64,000 bases of DNA, from contig NZ_PUIP01000018.1 of assembly GCF_002968015.1 (NCBI RefSeq), positions 1 to 64,000 of the forward strand. Reading direction: 5' to 3'. The translations under genes and the position numbers were made by a program. Under the pieces are notes generated by a model. The model worked only from the letters and a program-made list of their open reading frames with translations. It ran no database searches and was not told the DNA's origin. This document shows positions 36,069-44,525 of this stretch, piece after piece (the first letter of the stretch is position 1; the number at the start of each line of letters is the position of its first letter). Source of the stretch: Massilia phosphatilytica. GTDB taxonomy: Bacteria > Pseudomonadota > Gammaproteobacteria > Burkholderiales > Burkholderiaceae_D.

Positions 36069-36647
36069 CTACGCCTGGCGCAAGACCACGCTGTGGATGG
36101 CCTTGACGATGTTGGGATAGGCGCCGCAGCGGCACAGGTTGCCGCTCATGCGCTCGCGGATCTCGTCTTCGGACAGCGCGCCCGGCGCCAGCTGGTCGCC
36201 GTCGGTCAGCATGCTGGCCTGCCTCGCCTTCACCTCGTCCAGCAGCGCCACCGCCGAACACACCTGCCCTGGCGTGCAATAGCCGCACTGGAAGCCGTCG
36301 CAATCCATGAAGGCCTGCTGCATCGGGTGCGGCTGCCCGCCCTGGGCCAGCCCTTCCACCGTCGTGATCTCGCGGCCGTCGTGCATCATCGCCAGGGTCA
36401 GGCAGGAATTGATGCGCTGGCCGTCCACGAGGACCGTGCAGGCACCGCACTGGCCGCGATCGCAGCCCTTCTTGGTGCCGGTCAGGCCCAGCACTTCGCG
36501 CAGTGCGTCCAGCAGCGTCACGCGGGGTTCGATCGTCAGGTTGTGCTCGGCACCATTGATCCGCAAGGTGAGCGGTTGCGGCGGCGCATGGGGCAGCGTC
36601 GCGCCCTGCGCACGCTGCTCCGATAGACTTTGGTCGTCGTCTGGCAT
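36069..36647 (-). CDS. paoA: 2Fe-2S subunit of aldehyde oxidoreductase (PaoA-like)
   Basis: A 192-residue iron-sulfur subunit. The plant-type 2Fe-2S cluster ligands are in KGCDRGQCGACTVLVDG and the following INSCL; the second cluster ligands are in CGYCTPGQ and NLCRCGAYPNI. E. coli PaoA has a Tat signal because the enzyme is periplasmic. Here the likely start at 36647 (MPDDDQSLSEQ) gives a short, polar N-terminus with no twin-arginine signal, and an open upstream extension to 36830 adds none either. The enzyme may therefore be cytoplasmic. No xdhC/paoD-like insertion chaperone is adjacent. Confidence 0.9.
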   Translation of the reverse strand: MPDDDQSLSEQRAQGATLPHAPPQPLTLRINGAEHNLTIEPRVTLLDALREVLGLTGTKKGCDRGQCGACTVLVDGQRINSCLTLAMMHDGREITTVEGLAQGGQPHPMQQAFMDCDGFQCGYCTPGQVCSAVALLDEVKARQASMLTDGDQLAPGALSEDEIRERMSGNLCRCGAYPNIVKAIHSVVLRQA

Positions 36648-36802
36648 GGCTTTGCTCGCTTTCGAAGATGGATTGCCTGATTCATCATCTCTGAAATCAA
36701 AAAATCGGGGAGCGCGCGAGAAGCGTGCCGTTGCGGCAAGTGTTTGAAGCGCTCTATACTCGCGCAGTGATGCACGGAAGCATCGCTCACCCGGAAATGA
36801 CC

Positions 36803-37225
36803 ATGCGCTCCACCTTGCTCCTGTTGACACCGCTTTTGCTGCTGGCCGGCTGCGTCAATGAATCGGCCAGCTATACGATCGACGGCAACGACCACGCCCT
36901 GACCGTGGTCGTCACGCAGGATTATGTCTGGAGCAAACAGGTCGGCTTGCGCGTGATCGCGTCGCGCCTGCCGGATTGCCAGCGCCAGTTCGACCTCGGC
37001 AAGACGCCGCTGGCCGACCTGAACGTCGAGCTATTCTCCACCGGCGACGAAACCTTCCTGCTGCGCTCGGGCGACGAGATGTGGCAGCTGGAAACCCGCA
37101 GTTGCAGCCAGTTGCCGGAACCGTCGGAGAATGTCCAGGCCCAGCCGATCGGCGTGTTCCACATGGATGCGAAAAAGAAGCTCGTGTTCGAGCCGGCGGA
37201 AGGTTCGGCGGCAGCTACCCGCTAG
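36803..37225 (+). CDS. Hypothetical lipoprotein
   Basis: A 140-residue predicted lipoprotein: MRSTLLLLTPLLLLAGC, lipobox LAGC with Cys17. The mature part is small, mostly beta, with two or three extra cysteines (DCQRQFD, RSCSQLP) that could form a disulfide. I recognise no named family, though similar short lipoproteins occur in Oxalobacteraceae. The ATG at 36803 has GGAA six nt upstream; an ATG at 36797 would add two residues. It is divergent from the PaoA gene and stands alone. Confidence 0.78.
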   Translation: MRSTLLLLTPLLLLAGCVNESASYTIDGNDHALTVVVTQDYVWSKQVGLRVIASRLPDCQRQFDLGKTPLADLNVELFSTGDETFLLRSGDEMWQLETRSCSQLPEPSENVQAQPIGVFHMDAKKKLVFEPAEGSAAATR

Positions 37226-37279
37226 GCCCGCGCAGGCACCTGCCGGCGCCAGGCCGGTCATCCGGCACCGCGGCCTGGA

Positions 37280-37603
37280 TCAGCGCTGCCCGGTCAGCTG
37301 GCGCAGCCGCGCGATTTCGGCCGTGCGCCCGAGCCGGTCGAGCGCCTGCTCGAGCAGGGTGCGGTCGCCGTCACGCAGCATCGTCCATTGCGTGAAATAT
37401 TCATGCACGGTACGCCAGGGCGGGAACTCGGGCGGCATGCTGCGCCAGGCACTGCCGGTGTGAAGAAAGTACAGGACGGCGCAGAACACGTCGTACAGGT
37501 CGTGCTTGCGCGGCCGGGTCTTGCGGCGGGCCGCTTCCAGCATTTCACGCACGGTCTCGAACTGTTCACGCGGTACATCGCTTGGAAAGGTTTGCCTGGC
37601 CAT
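37280..37603 (-). pseudogene. IS5-family transposase N-terminal fragment (DUF4096)
   Basis: A 107-residue reading frame matching the N-terminal DUF4096 domain of IS5-family (IS427-like) transposases: RKTRPRKHDLYDVFCAVLYF and SAWRSMPPEFPPWRTVHEYF. The DDE catalytic part (orfB) is absent; after the domain the frame ends in LRQLTGQR and runs directly toward the lipoprotein gene. No terminal inverted repeats were found around it. It is either a decayed insertion-sequence remnant or a retained small protein; the intact frame with a clean stop leaves the second possibility open. Confidence 0.7.
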
Positions 37604-37738
37604 GTCGATCGCCTCAAATTCACTTGGAGACACATGATCCGGAACAGGTTCCCGGTCGTCGACGGGGCGTAGCGCATTGTCGGGACGAGGTCGAACACGA
37701 GCGCCCAGTAAATACAGTCTAGCAGCGTGTTCGGAATC

Positions 37739-37762
37739 ATGGCGCCTTTTTTGAGGCGCCAT
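37739..37762 (-). terminator. Strong hairpin after folE
   Basis: ATGGCGCC (37739-37746) pairs perfectly with GGCGCCAT (37755-37762) around an 8-nt loop. It lies 22 nt beyond the folE stop. There is no downstream T-run on either strand, so it may be an RNA-stabilising or intrinsic stop structure rather than a classical terminator. Confidence 0.45.
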
Positions 37763-37783
37763 GCATGCGGGGTCGGGCGATTG

Positions 37784-38350
37784 TCAGTCGCGGGCCAGCG
37801 ACAGGAACTCGGTGCGCAGCGCGAGGTTCGGCTGCAGTTCGCCCAGCAGGGTCGACGTGATGGTTTCCTCGCCCGGCGTGCGGATGCCGCGGCTTTCCAT
37901 GCACATGTGGCGGCACTTGATGACCACGCCCACGGCCTTCGGTTCCAGCACTTCCATCAGCGTGTTGGCGATCTGGACCGTCAAGCGTTCCTGCACCTGC
38001 AGGCGCTTGGAGAACACGTCGACGAGACGCGTCAGCTTCGACAGCCCGACGATCTTCCCGTTCGGCAGATAGCCCACCGTCGCCTTGCCGAAGAACGGGG
38101 CCAGGTGGTGTTCGCAATGGCTGTAGACCGGAATGCCGCGCACGACGATCAATTCGTTGTATTCCTCGGCACCGTCTTCGAACGCCTTGAGGATCTCGAC
38201 CGGATCCTGGTCGTAGCCGGAAGTCCAGTGTTTCCAGGCCTTGGCGACACGCGCGGGCGTCTCGTGCAGGCCGGAGCGGTTGGGATCTTCGCCGAGGCTT
38301 ACCAGCAGGCGGCGCCAGTCATTCTCGGTGAAGACTTCTTTGTCAGACAT
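37784..38350 (-). CDS. folE: GTP cyclohydrolase I
   Basis: A 188-residue enzyme converting GTP to 7,8-dihydroneopterin triphosphate, the first step of folate (and queuosine/pterin) synthesis. Zinc ligands are the Cys and His of SHCEHHLAPF and the Cys of CRHMCMESRG; the family core LSKLTRLVDVFSKRLQVQE is intact. The ATG at 38350 (MSDKEVFTENDW) is preferred; the frame is open 27 codons further upstream. Length is slightly below E. coli FolE (222) and typical for betaproteobacteria. Homodecameric, cytoplasmic. Confidence 0.95.
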   Translation of the reverse strand: MSDKEVFTENDWRRLLVSLGEDPNRSGLHETPARVAKAWKHWTSGYDQDPVEILKAFEDGAEEYNELIVVRGIPVYSHCEHHLAPFFGKATVGYLPNGKIVGLSKLTRLVDVFSKRLQVQERLTVQIANTLMEVLEPKAVGVVIKCRHMCMESRGIRTPGEETITSTLLGELQPNLALRTEFLSLARD

Positions 38351-38499
38351 GGTTAACCCTAAAATTTTCGATTGCCGAGAGTATATAGAAAATGGAGCGG
38401 ATCCACCGATGCCGGCGGCTTCCTTGCGCAAAACGAAAGCTGGACTGTGGCGAATGCGCTAGCGTAGTCGAGGTCCTTGTCACTGCGCGGAGAACAGCC

Positions 38500-39372
38500 A
38501 TGCTCGGGAGCACTGTCCTGGAAGTCGCGATCGGCCTGACATTTTGTTATGGCACGGTCGCGCTGATCGTCAGCACCTTGCAGGAAGCGCTGGCCGCGGC
38601 GTTCCGGCTGCGCGCGAACACCCTGCTGGCGGGCGTCAAGAGCATGCTCAACGACCCGCGCTTCGACGGGCTGGCGCGTGCCGTCTACCTGCATCCGCTG
38701 GTCAACCCGCATGTGGACGGCCCGCAGCCGAACGAGCGCGACATGCGTACCCGGCCATCCTACATCGAACCGGCGCACTTTGCGATCGCGCTGGTGGACA
38801 GCCTCTGGAAAGTGCCGGGCGACTTCGTCCGGCTCGGCGACGCCATCGACACGATCCCCGATCCCCAGGTCCGGCAGGTGATGCGCGGGCTGTACGGGCG
38901 CGCGCGCGACCTGCAGCAGTTCCAGGACATGCTGGCCGGCTGGTTCGACAACGCGATGGCGCGCATGTCCGGCACCTATAAACGGCGCCAGCTGCTGATC
39001 TCCCTGTTGCTGGCGTTGCTGCTGGCGATCCTGTTCAACATCGACAGCATCCATCTGTTCCGCACGCTGTGGCAGCAGCCGGCCCTCACGGCGCACCTCC
39101 ATGACGCGCCCGGCGCGCTGGATCCGGCCGTGTTCGATGCCCTGATGGCGCTGCCGATCGGCTGGATGCGGTTCCCGCCCGTGGCCAATGCCGATTTCGC
39201 GCTGCAGGTCGCCGGCTGGATCGTCACCGCGTCGACCGCGCTGTTCGGCGCCCCCTTCTGGTTCGACCTGATGCAGCGCGTCGTGCGCATGCGCAGCACG
39301 GGCACCCGGCCGGAAGACACGCCGCTGGCGCTGCGCGTGGAAGGACGGATCGCGGCCACGCCCGCGCAGTGA
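38500..39372 (+). CDS. Hypothetical membrane protein
   Basis: A 290-residue protein of no family I can name. Hydrophobic helices are at about residues 1-25 (VLEVAIGLTFCYGTVALIVSTL), 165-185 (LISLLLALLLAILF), and 230-260 (ADFALQVAGWIVTASTALFGAPFWFDLMQR). Between the first two helices lies a soluble helical domain (residues 30-160) with no cysteine pairs. The C-terminus is polar and cytoplasmic or periplasmic. Similar bacterial proteins with a terminal FGAPFWFDLL segment are annotated as unknown. It is divergent from folE and 15 nt from the convergent nudC. Confidence 0.75.
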   Translation: MLGSTVLEVAIGLTFCYGTVALIVSTLQEALAAAFRLRANTLLAGVKSMLNDPRFDGLARAVYLHPLVNPHVDGPQPNERDMRTRPSYIEPAHFAIALVDSLWKVPGDFVRLGDAIDTIPDPQVRQVMRGLYGRARDLQQFQDMLAGWFDNAMARMSGTYKRRQLLISLLLALLLAILFNIDSIHLFRTLWQQPALTAHLHDAPGALDPAVFDALMALPIGWMRFPPVANADFALQVAGWIVTASTALFGAPFWFDLMQRVVRMRSTGTRPEDTPLALRVEGRIAATPAQ

Positions 39373-39387
39373 GCTGAACGGACGCGG

Positions 39388-40224
39388 TCAGCGTCCGGCC
39401 GGACGGTGGCTGTCGACCAGCATGCTCGAGATCGACACGTGCGGCACGCGTTCCGGCCACTCGTCATTCGGGCCGAACCAGCGCGCTTCGCTGATCTCGT
39501 TGGGATCGGTACGGATGTCACCGTCCAGGTAATCGGCCGTGAACGCGATCATCAGCGAGTGCGGGAACGGCCATGACTGGCTGCCGAAATAGCGCAGGTT
39601 GTGCACGCGCAGGCCGACTTCCTCGAACACTTCGCGATGCACGGCTTCCTCGATCGTTTCTCCCGCTTCCAGGAACCCGGCCAGCGGCACGAAGCGTTTT
39701 ACCGCGGACTGCGTGTGCAGCGCCAGCAGCACCTTGTCGCCATTGCGGATCAGGACCATCATCGCCGGCGAGATGCGCGGATACGCCATGTGGCCGCAGT
39801 TCATGCACTTGAAGCAGCGCTCGCCCGCCGCCAGCACGGTGCCGCTGCCGCAGGCGCCGCAGAAGCGGTGGGTGCGCGCCCATTCGGCGATCTGGCAGGC
39901 GCGCGCGGCCACGCCGAGGTGGCCTTCGTCGAACTCGCCGAACAGCGAGCGCAGCCCGCGCCAGGCGTAGCCGGGCGGCGCCAGGGCCTCGTCGTCGACC
40001 CAGGTGGTCTGGCAATACTGGTCATCCAGCTGGCCCACCGGCTGCAGGCGCTGCGGGTCGAGCGCAAGGCTGCGCACGGCGGCCTCGTCGGGCAGGCCGA
40101 GGTCGGCCTCGCGTACGAGCAGCCGTCCGCCGTGGAAGACGAAGGACAGCGGTGCGACGTCCTGCTGCGGAGCCATCAGGGGAGTGAACGAGGCGGGCGT
40201 CTGAAGCATGGAGTATCCGGTCAT
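39388..40224 (-). CDS. nudC: NAD(+) diphosphatase (Nudix)
   Basis: A 278-residue Nudix hydrolase that cleaves NAD(H) to NMN(H) and AMP and removes NAD caps from RNA. It has the four-cysteine zinc ribbon FCGACG...CFKCMNCG, the Nudix box GFLEAGETIEEAVHREVFEEVGL condensed as GX5EX7REUXEEXGU, and downstream SQSWPFPHS, close to the SQPWPFPxS motif that marks NudC. The N-terminal domain (residues 1-110) is typical. ATG at 40224 has GGAAG upstream. Divergent from the carbamoyltransferase. Confidence 0.94.
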   Translation of the reverse strand: MTGYSMLQTPASFTPLMAPQQDVAPLSFVFHGGRLLVREADLGLPDEAAVRSLALDPQRLQPVGQLDDQYCQTTWVDDEALAPPGYAWRGLRSLFGEFDEGHLGVAARACQIAEWARTHRFCGACGSGTVLAAGERCFKCMNCGHMAYPRISPAMMVLIRNGDKVLLALHTQSAVKRFVPLAGFLEAGETIEEAVHREVFEEVGLRVHNLRYFGSQSWPFPHSLMIAFTADYLDGDIRTDPNEISEARWFGPNDEWPERVPHVSISSMLVDSHRPAGR

Positions 40225-40392
40225 CAAAGGGACTTCCGTCGATGATACCGGGTTTCGGCGCGCCGTTCAGGCCGCCGCCCGACTGCCTTCTGCCCAACAT
40301 CCAACGACCGCGCGAATGGATGAACTAATCCAGCTCATCGTGCTCGAAGCCTTAGCTGGACCGTTGCATCGCAACCCAACGCGGAGAAGACG

Positions 40393-42084
40393 ATGACCGA
40401 TGTTCCCGTCGTGCTCGGTATCAACCGGACCCAGGACGCCAGTGCGTGTCTGATGCAGGGCTCGCGGCTGTTGTGGGCGATCCAGAAAGAGCGGCTGACG
40501 CGCCACAAGCACCATTGGGGCCAGCCGGGCGACGTCCGCGACCATTACGGCCCGCGCCTGCCATGGCCGGAGCGGCCGCTCGACATCGTGGTCGAATGCT
40601 TCTCGTGCGACGACGAAGCACGCCACCAGGCCCGGTACGACGCGGAACTCGGCGCGGCGCTGCGTCTCGCGCCCGACTGCCGTCATGCGCGCATCTCGCA
40701 CCACCTGGCGCACCTGTACAGCGCCTTCCACCCGTCTCCCTTCCGCGAAGCGGCCGTCATGGTCATCGACGGCCAGGGCAGCCCCGTGGCGGACCTGACC
40801 GACCACTGGAGCGGCGCGGCGTACGTGCCGGGCGACTGGCGCGAAGTCGCCTCGTTCTACCGCGCCGACCGCGAACGCGTGCACTGCGTCGGCAAGCACC
40901 TGTGGGACCGGGACGACATGCGCCTCGTCGGCCTCGGCATGTTCTATTTCCTGCTGACGCAGGCCATCTTTCCCGGTGAAGGCAACGAAGGCAAGGTGAT
41001 GGGACTCGCGCCGCACGGCCGGGCGCATGCGCTGGGCCTGCCGCCGCTGGCCGTCGAAGGCGGACAGGTGACGTTGCCGCCGGCCTGGCGCGACATCCTG
41101 CGCGACCATGAGCGTTTCCGCCATGGCCAGCCGGGCGTCGCCTTCAACGACTGCGCCAACCTGGCCGCGGCGGGCCAGCGCGCCTTCGAGGACGCCCTCC
41201 TGGCAGTGGCCCGCTGGCTGCATGCGGAAACGGGTCTGGACAACCTGTGCTTCGCCGGCGGCACGGCGCTGAACTGTTCGGCCAACGCGCGCCTGCTGCG
41301 GGAGACGCCGTTCAGGCAGATCTTCATTCCGCCCGCGCCGGGCGATGCCGGCACCGCGCTGGGCTGTGCGCTGTACGGCCTCACCGAACTGGCCGGTGCC
41401 AGCTGCGCCCACCGCTGGACCCACGACTACCTGGGTCCCGTCCCGCGGCACCACGACATCGAAGCCGCGCTGGCCGACCGCGCTGACGTGCACACTGAGC
41501 TGCACGTCGCCCACCTGCCCGATGCGGACGTCATGTGCCGCCACATGCTCGACCTGCTGTGCCGGGGCCGCGTACTCGGCCTGTACCAGGGAGGCAGCGA
41601 ATTCGGACCGCGCGCACTGGGCCACCGCAGCATCCTGGCCGATCCGCGCCAGGCCGAAGTCCGCGACTGGATCAATGCGCGCGTCAAGCAGCGCGAGTGG
41701 TTCCGTCCGCTGGCACCCGTCGTGCTCGCCGAACGCGCAGACGAGTATTTCGACCTGCCCCGCCCCGCGCCTTTCATGCAGTTTGCCGCGCCGGTCCGGC
41801 CGGACAGGATGGCGCGCGTCCCGGCCATCACCCATGTGGACGGCAGCGCGCGCCTGCAGACCGTCGGCCCGGACGACGACCCGCTGCTGCGCCGCCTGCT
41901 GACGGGCTTCGATGCACGCACGGGCGTGCCGGTCCTGCTGAACACATCGTTCAACGGCAAGGACGAACCGATCGTGGAAACGCCGGAGGAAGCGCTCGCA
42001 TCGTTCCGCCGCATGCCGCTGCACGCCCTCGCGATACCCCCCTTCCTCGTGACCAAACGGATCGAACCGGAGCTGCCCGCATGA
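40393..42084 (+). CDS. Carbamoyltransferase (NodU/CmcH/TobZ family)
   Basis: A 563-residue enzyme that transfers a carbamoyl group from carbamoyl phosphate to a hydroxyl of a sugar or other product through carbamoyl-adenylate. The N-terminal Kae1-like domain begins VVLGINRTQDASACLM and includes ISHHLAHLYSAF with metal-binding His residues; CFAGGTALNCSANARL precedes the YrdC-like/C-terminal domain with GSEFGPRALGHRSILADPR and PVLLNTSFNGKDEPIVETPEEA. The first gene of a glycan island; its stop overlaps the next start (ATGA). The acceptor is probably a surface saccharide, given three neighbouring glycosyltransferases. Confidence 0.92.
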   Translation: MTDVPVVLGINRTQDASACLMQGSRLLWAIQKERLTRHKHHWGQPGDVRDHYGPRLPWPERPLDIVVECFSCDDEARHQARYDAELGAALRLAPDCRHARISHHLAHLYSAFHPSPFREAAVMVIDGQGSPVADLTDHWSGAAYVPGDWREVASFYRADRERVHCVGKHLWDRDDMRLVGLGMFYFLLTQAIFPGEGNEGKVMGLAPHGRAHALGLPPLAVEGGQVTLPPAWRDILRDHERFRHGQPGVAFNDCANLAAAGQRAFEDALLAVARWLHAETGLDNLCFAGGTALNCSANARLLRETPFRQIFIPPAPGDAGTALGCALYGLTELAGASCAHRWTHDYLGPVPRHHDIEAALADRADVHTELHVAHLPDADVMCRHMLDLLCRGRVLGLYQGGSEFGPRALGHRSILADPRQAEVRDWINARVKQREWFRPLAPVVLAERADEYFDLPRPAPFMQFAAPVRPDRMARVPAITHVDGSARLQTVGPDDDPLLRRLLTGFDARTGVPVLLNTSFNGKDEPIVETPEEALASFRRMPLHALAIPPFLVTKRIEPELPA

Positions 42085-43439
42085 TCCGCGCGTATCCAGG
42101 ACGGGCCAGCGTGCTGCCCGGCGCCACGCTGCACCTGCACGTGTCGACCGACAGCCGCCGCTTCCGCGTCACGTTCTACCGCTGGAGCGACGGACCGGTC
42201 CCGGTGCTGCGCAGCGACTGGCTGTCCGGTACATGGGCGGCCGACGCCGCACCGGACGCGGACTGGAACTGGCCGGTCTATCCCTTTCCGATTCCACCGG
42301 ACTGGCCCTCGGCCGTGTACATCGCCGACCTCGAAGAAGAAGGAAGCAAGACCACGTTCGACCTCGCCCGCGGCCACGGGACCGCCCTGTTCGTGGTGCG
42401 TGCACGGACTGGCGGGCGCGGCATGCTTTATAAACTGCCGCTGGCGACGTACCACGCCTATAACGCCAGCGGTGGCGGCTGCTTCTATGTCCACCCGCCG
42501 CGTTCGATCGAGCCGCCGGGCGCGCGCGTCTCGCTGCGCCGTCCCGGCGGCGGCATCGGCGGCCCCGTGTGGTGTGCCGCCGACCATTACGACGCCGCAT
42601 CGCCCCGCCAGACGTTCGCCCATTGGGATGCGCGCTTCATCCGCTGGCTGACGCGCAATGGCTACCCCGTGGACTTCTGCACGGACCTCGACATCCATGC
42701 CGACCCGGCGCTGCTCGCGGGCTACCGGCTGCTGGTGGCGGCCGGCCATGACGAATACTGGAGCACCCCGACACGCGACGCGGTCGAGGACTTCGTCGCC
42801 AGCGGCGGCAATCTCGCGTTCTTCGCTGCCAATGTCTGCTGGTGGCGCATCCACGTCGTCGATGACGGCACGGCCATCGTCTGCCACCAGGGTGGCCCGG
42901 ATGGCGCCCTCGACCACTGGTGGCCGCCCCGCGGTGCCGCGCGTCCCGAAGACAGGTTGAGCGGCGCCAGCTACCGGCATGGCGGCGGCTGGTGGGATGG
43001 CCCGCGCAGGTCCGGCGGCTATCGGGTCCAGCAGCCGGATCACTGGATCTTCACGGAGACCGGCCTGGCGCGCGGCGACGCACTCGGACGGCATAGCTGG
43101 CCACCGCTGGCGGGCTACGAATGCGACGGCGTTCCGCTCGACATCTTCGATGCCGACCATGGCGCAGTGCTGTCCGTTTGGGCGGACGAAGATGGCACAC
43201 CGGACAGCTATGCCTTGCTGGCGGCGGCGCACCTGGGCCCCGACTGGCAGGAATTGCCGGCACGCGAACGCCACGCGGCCGGCGAAGGCATTCACACGGC
43301 CGCCATAGGCCTGTTTACGCGCAACGGCACCGTGTTTTCAGCCGGGACCACCGACTGGGCGCAAGTCCTCGACGCCGGCCGCGACCGCCATGTGGAGCGC
43401 GTCACGCGCAATGTGCTGGACGGCTTGTTGCGCGGGTAG
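42081..43439 (+). CDS. N,N-dimethylformamidase beta-subunit-like protein
   Basis: A 452-residue protein resembling the C-terminal catalytic domain of the large subunit of N,N-dimethylformamidase, a mononuclear-iron amidohydrolase using two tyrosines and a glutamate. Candidate residues are Tyr124/Tyr127 in TYHAYN and Glu225/Tyr226 in GHDEYWS; assigning them as iron ligands is inference. An N-terminal beta-rich region (residues 1-100) precedes the Rossmann-like core. There is no signal peptide. The start overlaps the carbamoyltransferase stop by four bases, so the two probably act together. In a glycan island it may act on an N-acyl or carbamoyl sugar; function unproven. Confidence 0.85.
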   Translation: MIRAYPGRASVLPGATLHLHVSTDSRRFRVTFYRWSDGPVPVLRSDWLSGTWAADAAPDADWNWPVYPFPIPPDWPSAVYIADLEEEGSKTTFDLARGHGTALFVVRARTGGRGMLYKLPLATYHAYNASGGGCFYVHPPRSIEPPGARVSLRRPGGGIGGPVWCAADHYDAASPRQTFAHWDARFIRWLTRNGYPVDFCTDLDIHADPALLAGYRLLVAAGHDEYWSTPTRDAVEDFVASGGNLAFFAANVCWWRIHVVDDGTAIVCHQGGPDGALDHWWPPRGAARPEDRLSGASYRHGGGWWDGPRRSGGYRVQQPDHWIFTETGLARGDALGRHSWPPLAGYECDGVPLDIFDADHGAVLSVWADEDGTPDSYALLAAAHLGPDWQELPARERHAAGEGIHTAAIGLFTRNGTVFSAGTTDWAQVLDAGRDRHVERVTRNVLDGLLRG

Positions 43440-43458
43440 GGCAACAAAGGAGGAAGAA

Positions 43459-44511
43459 GTGTACCGTCGACCACTGCTGCAGCGCCTCGATCCGCCTTCG
43501 GTCATCGTATTCCGCGCCCTCCACTTGGGCGACATGCTGTGCGCCGTGCCGGCCCTGCGTGCGCTGCGCGCCGCCCTGCCCCGTGCTCACATCGCGCTGG
43601 TGGGTTTGCCGTGGGCGCAGCAATTCGCGGACCGGTTCAGCGACTACATCGATGAATTCATCGCCTTTCCCGGCCACCCTTTGCTGCCCGAGCAACCGGT
43701 GCGGCAGGGGGCGCTCGCGCATTTCTATACGCGTCTCTGCACGCGCCAGTTCGCGCTGGCGCTCCAGTTGCATGGCAGTGGCGACGTGAGCAACGACATC
43801 GTCAGCGGCTTCGGCGCGCAAGCGATGGCCGGGTTCTGCCGTGGCGCGCCCGTCGTCCGCGACCGCACTGTCCTGTTCCCCTATCCGGAAATCGGGGCGG
43901 AACCGGAGCGTCTCCTGTCCCTGATGGAGCAGCTGGGCGCGCCATCGACCGGGGTCCACCTGGAATTTCCGTTGTCACGCGACGACGAAGACGAATGGCG
44001 CGCCAGCAGCCTCGGCGATTCACTCGCGCGTGGCGGCTACCTGTGCATCCACCCGGGCGCGCGCAAGCGGGACAAATGCTGGCCAGCGCAACTGTTCGCC
44101 CAAGTCGGCGATCGCCTTGCGGCCGAATTCGGCCTCAAGGTCGTGCTGACAGGCTCGGCCGAGGAAGCGGACCTGACTGCCGACGTGGCCGCCCGCATGC
44201 ACCACACGCCGCTCGACGCCGCCGCCCCCATTTCGATCGGCGCGATGGCCGTCCTGATGCGCGATGCCAGGCTCTTGCTCTGCAACGACACGGGCGTGTC
44301 CCACATCGCGGCCGGCCTCAATCTCAAAAGTGTCGTCGTGTTCAGCAAGGCCGACATCGCCCGCTGGGCGCCACTCGACCGGCATACGCACCGCTGCATC
44401 TGGGATCCTGGTGCGGAACGCGCCCAGATGGTCCTGCAACACGCACGTGCGTTACTGTCCGGCACGGCGCCAAGCCGCCAGCGCAGTGTCGGCATGTGGC
44501 CTTATTGGTGA
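43459..44511 (+). CDS. Glycosyltransferase family 9 protein
   Basis: A 350-residue GT-B glycosyltransferase of the heptosyltransferase-like GT9 family. It has the N-terminal FRALHLGDMLCAVPALRAL (nucleotide-sugar side), the C-terminal IHPGARKRDKCWPAQLFAQV and CNDTGVSHIAAGL (donor-binding). The start is a GTG with AAAGGAGG eight nt upstream; no ATG fits. It follows the dimethylformamidase-like gene by 19 nt and is the last rightward gene of the island. Similar enzymes build LPS inner core. Confidence 0.9.
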   Translation: MYRRPLLQRLDPPSVIVFRALHLGDMLCAVPALRALRAALPRAHIALVGLPWAQQFADRFSDYIDEFIAFPGHPLLPEQPVRQGALAHFYTRLCTRQFALALQLHGSGDVSNDIVSGFGAQAMAGFCRGAPVVRDRTVLFPYPEIGAEPERLLSLMEQLGAPSTGVHLEFPLSRDDEDEWRASSLGDSLARGGYLCIHPGARKRDKCWPAQLFAQVGDRLAAEFGLKVVLTGSAEEADLTADVAARMHHTPLDAAAPISIGAMAVLMRDARLLLCNDTGVSHIAAGLNLKSVVVFSKADIARWAPLDRHTHRCIWDPGAERAQMVLQHARALLSGTAPSRQRSVGMWPYW

Positions 44512-44525
44512 ACTTATTGGTGAAC
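44502..44525. repeat. 12-bp tandem duplication over two convergent stop codons
   Basis: TTATTGGTGAAC occurs twice in direct tandem (44502-44513 and 44514-44525). The first copy contains the TGA of the rightward GT9 gene and the second contains the TAA of the leftward GT9 gene, so the duplication sits exactly at the convergent gene boundary. Confidence 0.9.

Noticed and set aside
36069..36830. Longer PaoA start at 36830
   Set aside because: The extra 61 residues begin with a non-ATG codon, have no Tat or other signal and overlap the promoter region of the divergent lipoprotein gene.
37226..37783. A complete IS5 insertion sequence
   Set aside because: Only the N-terminal domain was found; no catalytic DDE region, no terminal inverted repeats or target duplication.
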